Shown here: piece after piece, positions 1 through 11,756 of the stretch | Position numbering within the stretch: the stretch's first letter is position 1 | Layout: the number at the start of each line of letters is the position of its first letter | Origin: Lumbricus terrestris | Taxonomy: Eukaryota > Annelida > Clitellata > Crassiclitellata > Lumbricidae | Assembly: GCA_949752735.1 (NCBI GenBank) | Contig: OX457037.1 | Span: forward strand, 37,640,096 to 37,704,095 | DNA length: 64,000 nt | Reading direction: 5' to 3' | Translations under genes and position numbers: made by a program | Notes under the pieces: generated by a model | Databases searched by the model: none | Told to the model about the DNA's origin: nothing | The model's input: only the letters and a program-made list of their open reading frames with translations

Positions 1-226
1 TGTCTGAAGTGTGATTATAGCCTACTCATTTTCTAACTTCATACGCAATCACTTTAAAATAGCCGCTAAATAGAATCTATTTCTTCCTGTTTTATGAATA
101 GCTAATTTTACTTATAACCAATAATTTTGGACGATACAGGATTTCGACACAAAAGCCTTAGTTTTAGTAATATTATAGTTAGGCCTAGCTAGGCTATCCT
201 TCGTATTATTGGTTCTTATATTCTGA

Positions 227-2438
227 ATAATTATTAGTGTGGTTCACAGATACATGGTAAAAAATAAAGTCCAAGCCAGAAACCAAGACACCCTCTCAGT
301 TTGTTAGACCTATCAATAGTATGATTGAGACAAAATTTCAGCTTCCTATTCCATCTGGAAGACGGTGCTCCACGACTGTGTTACTTTGCATGGACCAATG
401 TATAGACGTTGACTGTACAAAATAATGTGTTGAGCATACATTCCTATACAATCGTATTTTAAATCAATATAAATCAAATATTGCTGTAATATGACAATAT
501 GTGTGATACTTAAGCAATTGGTCAGCATTAAATGTAAAATTTCAGTTGGTTTGAAAAATTGGAAATGTTAAAAATTGTCAAAAACATCGTTTAGTCCATG
601 AATGTCGTTAGTTCTCGTTTTCTTACTCCAACATCCGATAAGGTCTTTATAATCTAGAAGACTAAGCAGGAGACAACAGCAGATTTCGTTATTGATTGAG
701 TGGGGACAGCTTTACTACATCCCTCGACCACTTGGCTTTCTTCATCATCAGTGATGAGTCGATTGAATTCCTCGAACAACTTCTCACATCTCAAAGGTAT
801 GTTTTTCACCACTCTCTGACCAGTGTTGAATTCAGTATCTGCCTTATTTATAATCCTCTTTCTCGATCTATTTTTCTGGTGGAAGCGTAAAAAAGAATTG
901 CCAATCTTCAGGCATTATGGTACTGTCCTCATTTGCTGAGATGCAAAGTCACCCATGCAATCTCTTTTTTCAGTGCAATGGCACTAGGCCTCACCATCCT
1001 TTCACCAGGCTTCAGAGTCATTCTGTGGAATATTTGACCTTGTCTCTAAATTATTGGCAAACGGCCACATAACCAGACCTACAACCTCACATGAAAGGTA
1101 CTACTGGTGGTTTTCTAGGACCTTCATGGAAGCAAGGCTGATCTCCTGGGCAACTGACTCGCATTTTCTATATCTGACCATATTGAAAGATCTGGAGCAA
1201 CAGCAGCAAGAGGAGTCTTTTATCCATGCCCTTGTGTGACAAAGGCCACAAAATTACATAAGTTGATGAATCTGGGTTCCTTCCTTCGTACTTAGATTGA
1301 TTCCATCATGTTGATCACGAAAAGGTATATTTTGATGGCGCGCAGTAGCCTACCATCCAATGTGCATTGTTTATTGGACTCTCCAATTTCTTATTGAAGG
1401 TGACTTACCATGTCAACCATTGATATCTCAATGAGTTCTTGGTAATTTTTCTAAAACTGACTTTATTTCAGCAGAGTACTTGAGAAAGCTGAATACTCTT
1501 GCATGGAGGGCTTCAGTACCGGATGTGATTTCCAGTCCTCAGATGTTGTCAAGTGTCACACCTTGCCAAGCAGCATTAAATCTCTTAAACATTGGAATAT
1601 ATGATGAATTCGATCAATCACAAGAACATGCAGAGAAGGCTTATGGCTAAAATCAATTCCTTCATATGAAGGTCAGCTACAGGAGTCTTGACCTATCTTG
1701 TCTTCCCGCAAAATCGTACACTCTATTGAAAATTCCGGTGCTGGCATAATGTTGTATCAAAGCTCAAGACCTGAATATTATCAGTGAGTTTCCATCACTC
1801 CAGAAAATAATGAATGGCATTGGATTTGATTTGTATCCTGACACTGAAGCTAATTTGGGCACTCCAAAGAGTATACACACCATCACCTGAAACCAGCAAT
1901 AGCAGGCGGTTGGCATTTCCAGCTCTGAAGATCTCAGGATAATCTAGAGGTACAAAGTCAGATCTTTCAACTTCGGCATGTTCCATCCTGGTCTTCTTAA
2001 GCATTCCTTGTTAATGGTACTCCATGAAAACGGCACGACAGAAGGATAGTACACAAGTGCTGCAGAAATTGGCACCAACAATCTCAATCCTTCATGATCA
2101 AATCATCGATAAAGTCTCATTTCCATAAAATACACTTGTCACTTATTGGCTTAACAACTGTGTAGTCTTAATTCTGGCACGTATGATAACACAACAGAAA
2201 CTATTCAAAGCCCATCTACATGACAAATGTTGAGTTTTTGACCAAACAAGAAAGGTATCAAGATTTCTAGCTAATACTACTACATGGTAAGTTTTGTGTG
2301 TCATTGAGCACCGTCTTCTAGTCCGAATCTGGGGCTGAAATTTGGTCTCAATAATACTAATAAAAAGTCTAACAAACTGGGAAGGTGTCTTGGATTCTAG
2401 CTTGAATTTTATTTTTTTGGACCACACTAATAATTATC
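227..2438. mobile_element. Decayed DNA transposon with terminal inverted repeats
   Basis: The ends are inverted copies of each other: 227-371 matches the reverse complement of 2305-2438 with scattered mismatches, and both outer ends read ATAATTATTAGTGTGG. The roughly 1.9 kb between them has only short broken ORFs on both strands, so any transposase is decayed or was never present. I could not assign a superfamily and saw no convincing target-site duplication. The region carries no host exon that I can support. Confidence 0.6.
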
Positions 2439-2756
2439 TTGTCTATTTTGTGTCTTTCCCGGACAAGATCTCATGGCGCTATTAATACTGTAGTTTGACA
2501 GTTGCTATCTGATGTCATCGGTCACGTGAACCAATGACAAGGCTTACCGGACATTATTTCATGCCGGACAAGATCTCATGCCACACCGGCAAGTCAAAGC
2601 GATCCACTTATAAGAACAATATTTGGCCTATATGTTCTTCTTGAGCGCATTTGTCTGCGCGCATTTGTCTGCGCGCTTTTGTCACTGCGCTCAATTGTCT
2701 GCGCGTTTTTGACATGCGCGCTTTTGGCGGGTCACCGCGTTTTTGCAACTGGTACA
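2439..2756. other. Non-coding, GCGC-rich short repeats
   Basis: This stretch holds two copies of CCGGACAAGATCTCATG (about 2459 and 2563). Around 2643-2745 there is an irregular tandem series built on GCGC(A/T)TTTGTCT-like words. No gene was seen. It may be the end of a mobile element adjoining the palindrome that follows. Confidence 0.4.
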
Positions 2757-2811
2757 TTAAAGAATATACTTACTTACTTATTAATAATAAGTAAGTAAGT
2801 ATATTCTTTAA
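2757..2811. repeat. Perfect 55-bp palindrome with TAAG repeats
   Basis: Two 27-base arms, perfectly complementary, surround a single central base. Each arm contains three overlapping ACTT/AAGT tetramers, the same motif that tails the LINE fragment at 7.5 kb. It would form a long cruciform or hairpin. It may have arisen by head-to-head joining of two LINE 3' tails. Confidence 0.8.
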
Positions 2812-3103
2812 GGCGTACGAGGCGGGGGTCCAGAGGGGCAAAATGCCCCCCAAATTTTGGGCAAATGTGTTTTTCGGGCAAAAGAGGCATGGTCGGGCAA
2901 AAAAATTCGGAAATTTTTTTCGGGCAAAACAGGTACGGGAGGAATTTTTCGGGCACGCAGGGGTAAAAGAAAAGTCGTCAGATTTTTTGGACGGGAAAAT
3001 CCTAAGAAAATTTTGGACGGATGACTAAAAAAAAGGTCGTCAGATTTTTCGGGCCAAAAAAGTTTTTTGGCCCCTTCGCTGCCGAAATGTCCCGTACGCC
3101 TAT
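2812..3103. mobile_element. Non-autonomous DNA element (MITE-like) with GGCGTACG ends
   Basis: The left end reads AGGCGTACGAGG and the right end, in reverse complement, reads AGGCGTACGGGA. The interior is low-complexity DNA built from CGGGCAAAA and GGTCGTCAGATTTTT words, with no plausible gene. The TIRs are short and imperfect and I found no clear target duplication, so boundaries are approximate. Confidence 0.45.
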
Positions 3104-3256
3104 GCTAAGTATGCTTATTATTACTAAGCTTTATTATTATTTCTGTGTATAATTTTACATCTCTGACCTGTTACTTGGTGCGGTATGTCACACTGATCGT
3201 CTTTGAAATTAAACGAATATACTGAATACTGAATTAAAGCACACTTTTCATTATAG

Positions 3257-3580
3257 ATGTGATTCCATGTTCAGTCCAGCACAGAAACATCGCCGAATAT
3301 GAAGGAACCACGGACTTGTTAATCTACTTTCCTACAAGTCCTAACAGTGTTCAATGGTTGATCTATACATCGTACGGAGATAAGGATGTTGCTATAGTAG
3401 ACTACGATGACACAGTCAATCCTGGTTGTGCAGCAGACTACGCATTTGACCGCTCATCCGGCCTTACAATTAGGAACACGACAGCAACGGCTAAACCCGG
3501 ACATCTGCTTTCAACGGCTGGATTGTACGCCATTTCGTGTGAATCTTATATCAACCAATACTTCAAGGTTCTTGTAGTTC
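3257..3580 (+). CDS. Immunoglobulin-like domain exon (IgSF surface or secreted protein)
   Basis: This internal exon is bounded by an acceptor (TTATAG before 3257) and a donor (GTAAGT from 3581). The 108-codon frame is phase 1 at both ends, the usual arrangement for a shuffled Ig-domain exon. It reads as a V-like Ig domain: an early Cys (IPCSVQ), a Trp in SVQWLIY, and SAGLYAISC-like residues near the end matching the Ig 'D/A-G-x-Y-x-C' F strand (here STAGLYAISC). It belongs with the Ig exon at 4819-5136 and the Thr-rich exon at 8610-8756, all on the plus strand and phase-compatible. The signal-peptide exon upstream and any transmembrane or cytoplasmic exon downstream were not found. Confidence 0.7.
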
Positions 3581-3972
3581 GTAAGTAGACTGCCTAGGAA
3601 GTGTCTTTCCCTATCGTATTCTAATACTCATTACAACAGATTAATTTATTATGTGGGCCTAACAGTCTTCGAGCATTTCTTTAGTACGATTCAGGCATCA
3701 GTAAGTTCTCTTTGTGATGATTTACTTAACGTTCACTCTCCTCTTCGTATTATGAGAATTCTTCTCTTCTTTAGGTCTGCTGCCTCTCGGCAGGTCCAGA
3801 TGTCCAACGACGCCACTCTTCTCGGTGTTGTGCCTTTTCTTTAAGTTTCCCATATCCATCCTTCATCATCCAGTCCAAGAACTTTTCCCTCGGTCTTCCT
3901 CTTATGAGAATTATGTGTTCAAATATCTTTGTGAGATTAAGATACGAACAATAAGGGTTTGCGTCTTCCAAT
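3581..3972. other. Intron of the IgSF gene, no gene seen
   Basis: Only short ORFs are present in this part of the intron. Positions 3965-3972 (CTTCCAAT) are the left target duplication of the following hAT MITE. Confidence 0.6.
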
Positions 3973-4135
3973 CAGTGGCGTAGGCAAGGGGGGGTTTCGG
4001 GGGTTAAAACCCCCCCCATTGGCTCCGGAAAAAGTTTTTTTAGGGTTATTTTTCCGTTTAAGTAAGAAAAAATAGCAAAAAACAGGGTTTCCGGACATAA
4101 AACCCCCCCATGAAAAATTCCTGGCTACGCCACTG
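3973..4135. mobile_element. hAT-superfamily MITE, 163 bp
   Basis: The ends are CAGTGGCGTAG and its complement CTACGCCACTG. The element is flanked by a perfect 8-bp target duplication CTTCCAAT at 3965-3972 and 4136-4143, which is diagnostic of hAT transposition. The interior contains C-run and G-run blocks and no coding capacity. It sits inside the intron between the two Ig exons. Confidence 0.92.
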
Positions 4136-4354
4136 CTTCCAATGACAAATTGCTATTTGTCATCGGGATCACAGCTCTTCAGTCATTTGCAATTCTATGC
4201 AATACAACACGAAGATAACCATCTACCAATTATGCATTCTCGTATACTGTTCATCAGGCTTATTATATAAACTCACAAATTTAATCTGACAACCTGCATG
4301 TGTCTTATTAAACTATGGCAAGTTTGCATGGCGCTTTGTAGGTGAATAACAGGC

Positions 4355-4625
4355 CTAGTTAGCTACACCGGTTAGCGAGAGCGGCATTCGTTTGTTGGTT
4401 GCAACGGACTGCGGTTCAAGCCCTGGGCTGGAGTTGACATTCAGAGATTTAGATATCTCGGGCTAGCACGTGTGGGTCGCAGGGGCGCAAGCTGCTGCGG
4501 AGCGATCTTGGGCAAGTTACTTACCCATCATTGTCTGTGGGGAAGGCAACGGGAAACCACCTCACTCATCTCATCCCAGAGGCCAATGAACCTGCCTTCG
4601 GGCAGAGAACCAGCATCATCATGTA
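4355..4625 (+). mobile_element. tRNA-derived SINE
   Basis: A pol III promoter-like pair is visible: a degenerate A box near 4372-4384 (TAGCGAGAGCGG) and a perfect B box GGTTCAAGCCC at 4413-4423, about 40 bases apart as in tRNA genes. The downstream body (GGGAAACCACCTCACTCA region) is not tRNA. No cloverleaf could be built over the whole segment, so this is a SINE and not a tRNA gene. Ends are approximate. Confidence 0.65.
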
Positions 4626-4818
4626 GCCTAGGTGAATATTAAAATGTTTCTATTCTAGTAAGAAAGTAGTCAAAACGCTGATAATAATTACGCCTATAAG
4701 CCTAATGACAAAGTGATTGTTAGTTGTTGTTTACTTCGAGATGAATCCAGCCTTTCAATATTATTGTGTAATGGACAGTTGTAGGCTACATGTAAGGCAC
4801 TATTACGCTGCATTTCAG

Positions 4819-5136
4819 AGCAAGGTCCAGTGTGTTCTTGCACTCCGGTCAACTCGTCGAGCGTTCAACTGACGTGTAGTTCCATTTACGCTGACAGCGT
4901 ATATAGCCCTATCAACGCAATTTTCACGCTCCTCGTTGATGGTACTATCTATGCAACTGAAACACCTTCAAGGACCAATTATGACCAGTATACCTACATT
5001 TCGACGTCAACATTCACGATCATTAATTACGCTTCTTCTTCGACCTACCAATGCATCCATACATTCAGCGAACCAACGAGTTCGTTTATTTTCTCTGCAA
5101 CGAATGCGCCAGACTTTATTCAGCAATGTTCATTTG
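4819..5136 (+). CDS. Second immunoglobulin-like domain exon of the IgSF gene
   Basis: The exon follows TTTCAG and ends before GTGAGT. It is 318 nt and phase 1-1, so it splices in frame with the exon at 3257-3580: that exon's leftover C plus the AG here makes a Gln codon. The predicted domain has an early Cys cluster (VCSCTP), SVQLTC in the B-strand position, and SSTYQCIH matching the Y-x-C F strand of Ig domains. No transmembrane segment is present. The ligand is unknown. A diversified innate immune or adhesion receptor is an inference from architecture only. Confidence 0.72.
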
Positions 5137-7230
5137 GTGAGTTTATCAACCAAAGCAAAAAATTGACCAGTCATTAGTAATTATTCAGTTTAAGTTATTC
5201 CCATGCTCAGGGGCTTTTATCTCCCCCCCCCCCCAAGCAGCCGGGCTCAATAGATCGTCTTCCCCCCATCTTCCTTGGTCGGTCTTCCGTCTTGGCAATA
5301 TGTTATCTAGTCAATTCCTCTGCTGAATGAAGGTTTCTGAGACGGGCAGGGTTTGGAGGAGGGATGCTCTCCTCCCCGTAAGAATTGTATTCAATTTCCG
5401 CATTGCAATTTCAGCATTTTAAGCTGGCATTTTTGCAACTACTATATTTCAGTGGAGGGATTGCTGAAAAGAGGTCCAGGACTTAATAAATAGGCCCATA
5501 CTTAAAAATAATATTTTTTGGAGTTTCCACATTGTAGGCCTAGACCTAATGGTACTAAATATATAGCTGCTTACGATGTCCTCATAACAAAATTACTCTA
5601 AAACTTCAGTGCTGCTAAAAGAGTGGTTTAAGATTTCGATAAATATACACATAATTACGATAATTTCTTTATTTACCAAGTTCAGCAACTCAGTTCAGCT
5701 GGTGATGGATTATACGATAATGAATAATTGCTGACGAGAGTAAACTTAGGCCCATCAAAAATATAGCGGCTTGTAGCCTATTTGTTGCAATTCAACCAGA
5801 TTATGGCATATCTCTATTGCCGAAGACGGTCCTGAATTGCTGACCAAGATACAATTAGCAGAAATTGTTACAAATGTTGCGCAAACCAGGCAGGAACTAC
5901 CAAACTGCCAAAATTGGGTAGCCATGCATTGTGCTTAGCGACTCTGATCGGTGTGCACTGCAAGAGGCGTTACATAAATTCATGGATGGAGTACAATGCA
6001 ATAGAAGGAAAATACAATATAGGCCTTCGTAATAATGATGTTGTTTTACTAAGTGTTAAACAGTTAAAGAAACACAATATTTTGAAATTTGAGTCTGAAA
6101 TTTGAAATATAACACTAGAGAGAAGCCATTTAGTTGTACAAAATAGTATTGGTGCAAGTAGGCTTATTAATATTAAATCATATTCATTAGAATAATGATG
6201 ATTGTGTCACTTATTAAAATAGTAAATAATATTATAATAATCACATAATCGTAAATTTTATTATGGTATATTATTATAACAGTTCATGTGATGCAAATAT
6301 GTAGATAGTATAGCTAAAAACTATTACCAGTCTGTCAAAATTTTCTGTGGAGGGAACTAATTTCTGGGGAACTTCCATGGAGATGCCTATAGATTGAACA
6401 CTGTCCTCCATGGCCGGCTTCCCCCCCTACCGACGTGAGTTTGGGCCCTTTTCTGATTCCCCCTATTTTCCACTACGCTCAATCTGCGCCCACCATGTAT
6501 AGGGATAAGGGATAGAAGCCCCTGCCCATGCTCGTCGTCTTAGTCTTAATTCGCGTCTCACCCAGAGGCAACTTTGATAGGATCCATATCCTCGACGAGT
6601 AGGCTTACGTACCTACGGTGAAATTTCGCTCAACTATTTATAGGAGATAGGTTAAAGCAATAAACGATTATTTAAAATATGGTAAAGCCTTCCTGACAAG
6701 TATCATCAATTACTGATTTTCCGCCACTCAAAAAGACAATAATATAATAATATCATCATATGCAAGTTCAAATAGCATAATAGACGAATTTGTTTCGAAG
6801 ATTGTTCTGCAAAAAGTTGTGCAGATATCAATTGAAGGTAGTAGCGTTGTCCAGCATTCGAAAGTGCACTTTAAAGATTGGTTAGTAAAAGGATCAAATG
6901 CGTTTTTATACTTAATAATTATGGCCATCTTGAGTTTCCAATAATTGTTTCAATTCTTGTTCAGAAAACCTTTGTTAAATTGCTAAAACTGAAATATTTT
7001 CTGTTGTGAAACTATCATACGAAAAATAGTGAGACATCCATAAATTATCACTCCCTCGTATAACGATGACTGAAACAGGCCCAGAATCAGGGAAAACGAT
7101 AAAATCGTGGCCGGTTTAATAGCCAAATGTGATCTCGAGCCCCTCATCAAATTTTTTTGATAAGCTCAATTCCTTGGGAAAATCATCCCTGGTTCAGAAA
7201 TGAATTTCACGGGGAAGGAACTGAAAATAG

Positions 7231-7233
<3 letters not shown>
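5137..7233. other. Intron, no gene seen
   Basis: About 2.1 kb of AT-rich intron with a short poly-C run near 5222 and a C-rich patch near 6420. The ORFs here are short and show no domain or codon bias that I would defend. Confidence 0.55.

Positions 7234-7266
<33 letters not shown>
7234..7266. repeat. (AT)n microsatellite
   Basis: An uninterrupted AT dinucleotide run of about 33 bases within the IgSF intron. Confidence 0.95.
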
Positions 7267-7268
<2 letters not shown>

Positions 7269-7504
7269 TCAGAACTGCAAGGCCTAGTGGCTATACCTGC
7301 CACCTGGCCAAGCCAGATGGGCTATAAGCCTACCCCGTCCACGATTAACCTATAGGTAGTGGTACAGATAAAGCCAGTTTTGTAACCAGTTTCAGGCAAG
7401 AGGATTTTGAATCAGACTCAGTTGTAAATGTATAAACACGTTGAGTTTATGATCTTCATTTTCTTACGCGCAATTCCCATGAACGTCACTCCATTTATTG
7501 CGAT

Positions 7505-8380
7505 GTTAAGTAAGTAAGTAAGTAAGTATTTTCTTTATTACTCCACTTGCAAACGCACAATGGGACACAGAACATCATTATAAAACATCGAAGTAATAAT
7601 AGGTAATAAAAATACGTGCAAATTAAAATCACAAGTTAAATTATAATATAATTACTAAACTGTTATCGTCAAAAGTTAACTATATAGCATTCTCGTGATA
7701 AATCCCTTTCCAATCAACGAATCACATCGTGGTATCTCAAGATTATGTGAACGTGGCCTAAGGGAGTAACCAGTTACACGTTCAGGTGGAAGAAGATAAT
7801 GGAGGACATGACCGGGGTCACAAAGGATAGAAGTAAAGAGGGATACATCTGCTTTAGAACATAACATGTCAAAAGTAGGAGTGTTACTAGGCAAAAAACC
7901 TTGTCGTATCAACTTTCTAATAATAGCGGACAGGCGACTTCTCTGACACTCATTTGCAAAACCCCACCATGCTGGTGAAGAATAAAGCATTCGCGCGACT
8001 GTGGTGGAACGTACAACATCATGAGGGACACAAGGATACGAAGTGCATAAAATGATTGCTTTGCTTTACAGATAATATTATCAATGTGTGCAGAAAAACC
8101 CAATCTATATGAAAGCATGATGCCAAGAACCTTAACTACGTCGACTCGCTCAATCCCTCTGATGGGGGGAGGGCTATCAGAAGTTTTGGAACGGGGACGC
8201 CTAAAGATGACTTCACATGACTTGCTATGATTAAGGCGCAAGTTACAATTTCTAGCCCACTCTGCAATGTGACCAAGTTCAGCAACAGTAGTATCAATAT
8301 TTGATGCAGGAATAACCAAGTAACAGTCATCAGCATAGTTAGGTTGATGTGTATAATGGGATCCACCATATCTGGTCAAA
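7505..8380 (-). pseudogene. 5'-truncated CR1/L2-like LINE, reverse transcriptase C-terminal part
   Basis: On the minus strand, 8379-7909 encodes the end of a reverse transcriptase with the YADD active-site motif followed by LRLNHSKS and VVKVLGIMLS-like thumb residues. After a frame shift the sequence continues at 7990-7676 (AWWGFAN region and a C-terminal tail). The 3' end carries a (TTAC)n/(TAAG)n tail at about 7505-7530, typical of LINEs ending in a microsatellite. The 5' part is missing. The copy is dead and sits in the intron of the plus-strand IgSF gene, antisense to it. Confidence 0.8.
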
Positions 8381-8609
8381 GATTTGTTCGCTCTAGCCTA
8401 CTACAATTATACCGTTTTATACGGGATGATCTGTACGTTAGGCTTACTTATCATGGTTCTTGCATGGCCGCGCTACCGGTAGCGGCCTGCACTCATTTAG
8501 AGGAAATGTGGCATTTTTTAAAGTCTGACTTTTGAGAGTATCAATAAAAATTCGCAAGCTTGCCTCTGTTATATTGTGATTATTATTGTGATGGAGATCA
8601 ATTTTTCAG

Positions 8610-8756
8610 CTTGCACTCCTGAAACAACAACAGCAGAAGCAACAACAACTGAATTAACAACAACAACAACAGACTCGGCAACAACAGACTCAACAGCAAC
8701 GGAATCAACAACAACAACCACTCCTACACAGCCACCATCGGCAACTACAACCTTAG
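8610..8756 (+). CDS. Thr-rich mucin-like stalk exon of the IgSF gene
   Basis: The exon follows TTTTTCAG and ends at a donor GTAGGT. It is phase 1-1 and therefore compatible with the two Ig exons. The 49-codon product is dominated by Thr, Ser and Pro (runs of ETTTAEATTTEL type), a classic O-glycosylated stalk, starting with Cys-Thr-Pro. The repeats are largely ACA codons, so slippage may change its length. It suggests Ig domains held away from a membrane or matrix. The following exon was not found before the Copia insertion at 11.57 kb. Confidence 0.65.
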
Positions 8757-11572
8757 GTAGGTCGCAATTAAATTTTTATCAAAAAATATTGCAACAGTAT
8801 CATCACGTGTTTTACTGTGAAATAATTATCGCGCCAATCCAGTAATCAATAATTGTAATTTCTTTGCTATTGTCTTTAATGACTAATTTTGCCAAGAACA
8901 CAAGTTTTTTTTAAGCTGGGCGAGACATCATAATGTGCTTGAGACTCGATCTTTTTCGGGGGAAAAACAAAGTAGGGCCTATGTCTGAGAAAGAAGACTG
9001 TTGGGCAGAGGATCGCAGAAGAATCAGGACCCGACTAAAATTAAACGATTGCATGATCTTAAAAGAACGTTCTGTTCTTTAAAATCATTATAGCCTTCTT
9101 CGGATTGATGACGGATAAAACTGGATTGAACGCGATAGCCTAATCCTACACTTTCATGTAGGCCTATTAAGCTCAGACATTGCAGGATAATTACATAACA
9201 TGATGCTTGTCTATAATGTACTAGATGTGTTACCCGGCGTTGCCCGGGAAATTTAGGGTTTTAAACACTACTCCACTGTGGTACCCATCGTTGACCGCTA
9301 AATTTCGGGTTTTCGCCAACCCTCCACCCCACCCCGCTTCCCCAAAAATCCAAACGTGACCCGTCCCTGCGGGGCGCTACGGAAATTATTACTGGGCATG
9401 TATGACGTCATGCATGCTGTAGACTCATTACTAAAAACTTAGCGTGAGCGATTATTGATGAAATCTGCCTTAAAACGCTAATAGCTCTTGTTTTAAAATG
9501 AATTAAAAGCTGAAAATAGTTGCGATTGCCTTATAATTTGGGTAAGAATCAATTTCAAAAATTTTGGTAGGTCTAAACCGACGCTGTTTTATTTCCGAGC
9601 CTATTTTTTCAAAATCCGTACAAACAAGCAAACAAACATATGGAATTTCGGAATTATAAGCTTAATATAAGATTATTTAAATGCGAAAACCACTTCAGTA
9701 TTTGCAACGGTAAAACATAAACAGATTAGGCATCATGGGCGCCCGCACATAGGGTGCAAGAGGGGCACTTGCCCCCCCCCTGGAAAATTGAAACCTATGT
9801 TTTTCAACTACTACTTTTGGGTTTTTAACAAATTTCGTTGCATTAATGCACCAATGATACGAATGATACAGACAATGAAAGTCAGAAATCTACATCTCTA
9901 TAGAAATAAACATGCTCTTATACATGTAACTTTCTGCCTTGCATGTTCAAGCTCTTTCTAAAAACTGTAACAATGACCATTGGCTTTCAACCTTCATGCG
10001 GGCACCCATGCAAACAGCAGGCCTATTGATTATGGCCTACTTAAGTGCAATCCAGCTGTAATGCAATTAATCACAGCTGCAAAAAATTAAATACTAACGC
10101 AAAAATTTGAAAATTTCTCAAAGTACACTGATTATTCACCAGCGTTGTAATTATATAAACCAAGTCTGCTATAATCCAGGCTCCATTTTATCCATTTTGC
10201 AAGCAGCCAGTACAGAATCCAAGGAGGTCAAACTGTAGATAAACTTGGCTCTGGTTATCACTCCTCAGGATTTACACCCAAAACTGAAAAAAATCTGTTC
10301 AAAAGAATTGATACCCACACTCATCTGATCCTCAGATCCTCCACTAGGGTGGTCGTATCTGTAATGGCAAATTTTCAACTTCAGTTTCATTCTTTCTCCA
10401 ACCCACCATTTGGTGCCACTTGGTAAAAGACTGGTGTAGCCCAAAAATTATCCCGATTGAAAATTATTTAGGACTAGCACAACGTGTTTGAAGTTTTGCA
10501 TTATACGAAATATCATCGTCTTTTTGAGTATAAGGATAATTTAGTCACATTTTTGGACCTATGACTAGTTTTAACAGAAAAACTACATTCGCTTACTCAA
10601 GTTCAACTGACAAGTAAGTATGCCTGACTTCTACAATGATGATAATGGTTTATTATTTATTTTTATGAACAATCGACCATCCCAATAGTAGCATATATTT
10701 GACGCGTGAGCCCCTGAGATCGATGACCATAAACCTATACTAGTAAGCCAACACATTGCTACGTTCTTTTGATAGGCCTGATTTCTATCTACAGCAATCC
10801 TTTGTTACACTAGAGGCTCTTTATTACATGCTTAACTTTAACACAAATTCTGATATAACACGGACAAGCACCTCAATAATAGTTGAACTAGAGAAGAAAA
10901 AACTGATGCTATTTTCGTTTATTGTGGCAATCAGAGCAGAGTGACACAGCGCATCACATATAAAATTTATCAAGAGTTGCTGTAAAACATAATAAATAAA
11001 ATAGATGTTGAAATTATTGAGATCATAATTTTTTATAGATCTATGATATTATTTATTACCACATGGGAGTCAAAGAGCAGTTTTTAAACAACTTCTAAAG
11101 AGAGCATCATAATCGAGTGACTCGTGAAACCTACTCACATTGTTGTCTATTTCATAATATAGAATATGTCCCATTAAAAGAATACTTTTAGAGTTGAAAG
11201 AATGAACATAGAGTCAAACAATTGACACAGAAAGTGCTGCCCAGAGTGGACACAAATTACACTGCCTTTATTGGCTATCGTAAATTAACTACCAATTATA
11301 AATTAGTATGAAAGGCGATGGTGTCAAACACGTAAGCTATGAGCAACTCAAAATCTCCACATCATGCTCAGCAATGGATCCAGCTGAAATTACAGTGGCC
11401 ACCAGGACATCTCAGGCGACCAACCAATCCAAGAGAATTATAGGTATCGGTATAGCACCCTCAGGACAACACCCATTGCTACACTCTTGGTGGCAGATGA
11501 ACACCTTCTTTAGGCAACATGCCAGAGATTTCACTTTGAGGGAAGTGTATTGTGAAAACTACACCATAGCTC
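8757..11572. other. Non-coding stretch with interspersed repeats
   Basis: No exon could be supported. Around 9226-9675 is an interspersed-repeat-like block containing GTTACCCGGCGTTGCCCGGG and ending in an AAACAAGCAAACAAAC tract. The bases 11568-11572 (AGCTC) are the left target duplication of the Copia element. Confidence 0.5.
9731..10013. mobile_element. MITE-like element with ATGGGCGCCCGCA ends
   Basis: The left end CATGGGCGCCCGCA pairs with the right end TGCGGGCACCCATG as imperfect inverted repeats, around a non-coding AT-rich body with a C run near the left end. A related half-element is visible at 17296-17335. The target duplication is not clear. Confidence 0.5.
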
Positions 11573-11720
11573 TGATAGCAAAGTATAATTCCGAAAGAAG
11601 ATAAATGAAACCATTCAATATGTCCACAACATGGCGAGAGTACGAAGAGGACGCCTAACATAGTCACATGACTAAGGGATCCTACAATAACTAATAGTAC
11701 ATACTGTCGTTATTCCAACA
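11573..11720 (-). repeat. 3' LTR of the Copia element
   Basis: 148 bp, identical to the 5' LTR. The polypurine tract (GAGTGGGGG on the minus strand) lies directly next to it at about 11721-11729. Confidence 0.95.
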
Positions 11721-11756
11721 CCCCCACTCGACAGTAACCCCATCTAACATTAGTTA

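Noticed and set aside
696..1239. Small plus-strand ORFs as possible first exons of the IgSF gene
   Set aside because: They lie inside the TIR-bounded decayed element, lack a convincing signal peptide, and have no supported donor in phase 1.
4360..4430. tRNA gene
   Set aside because: A and B boxes are present but the acceptor stem does not pair and the body continues into SINE sequence.
11308..11604. 98-codon plus-strand ORF before the Copia element
   Set aside because: It runs across the target duplication into the LTR, so its end is not a pre-existing gene; no domain seen.
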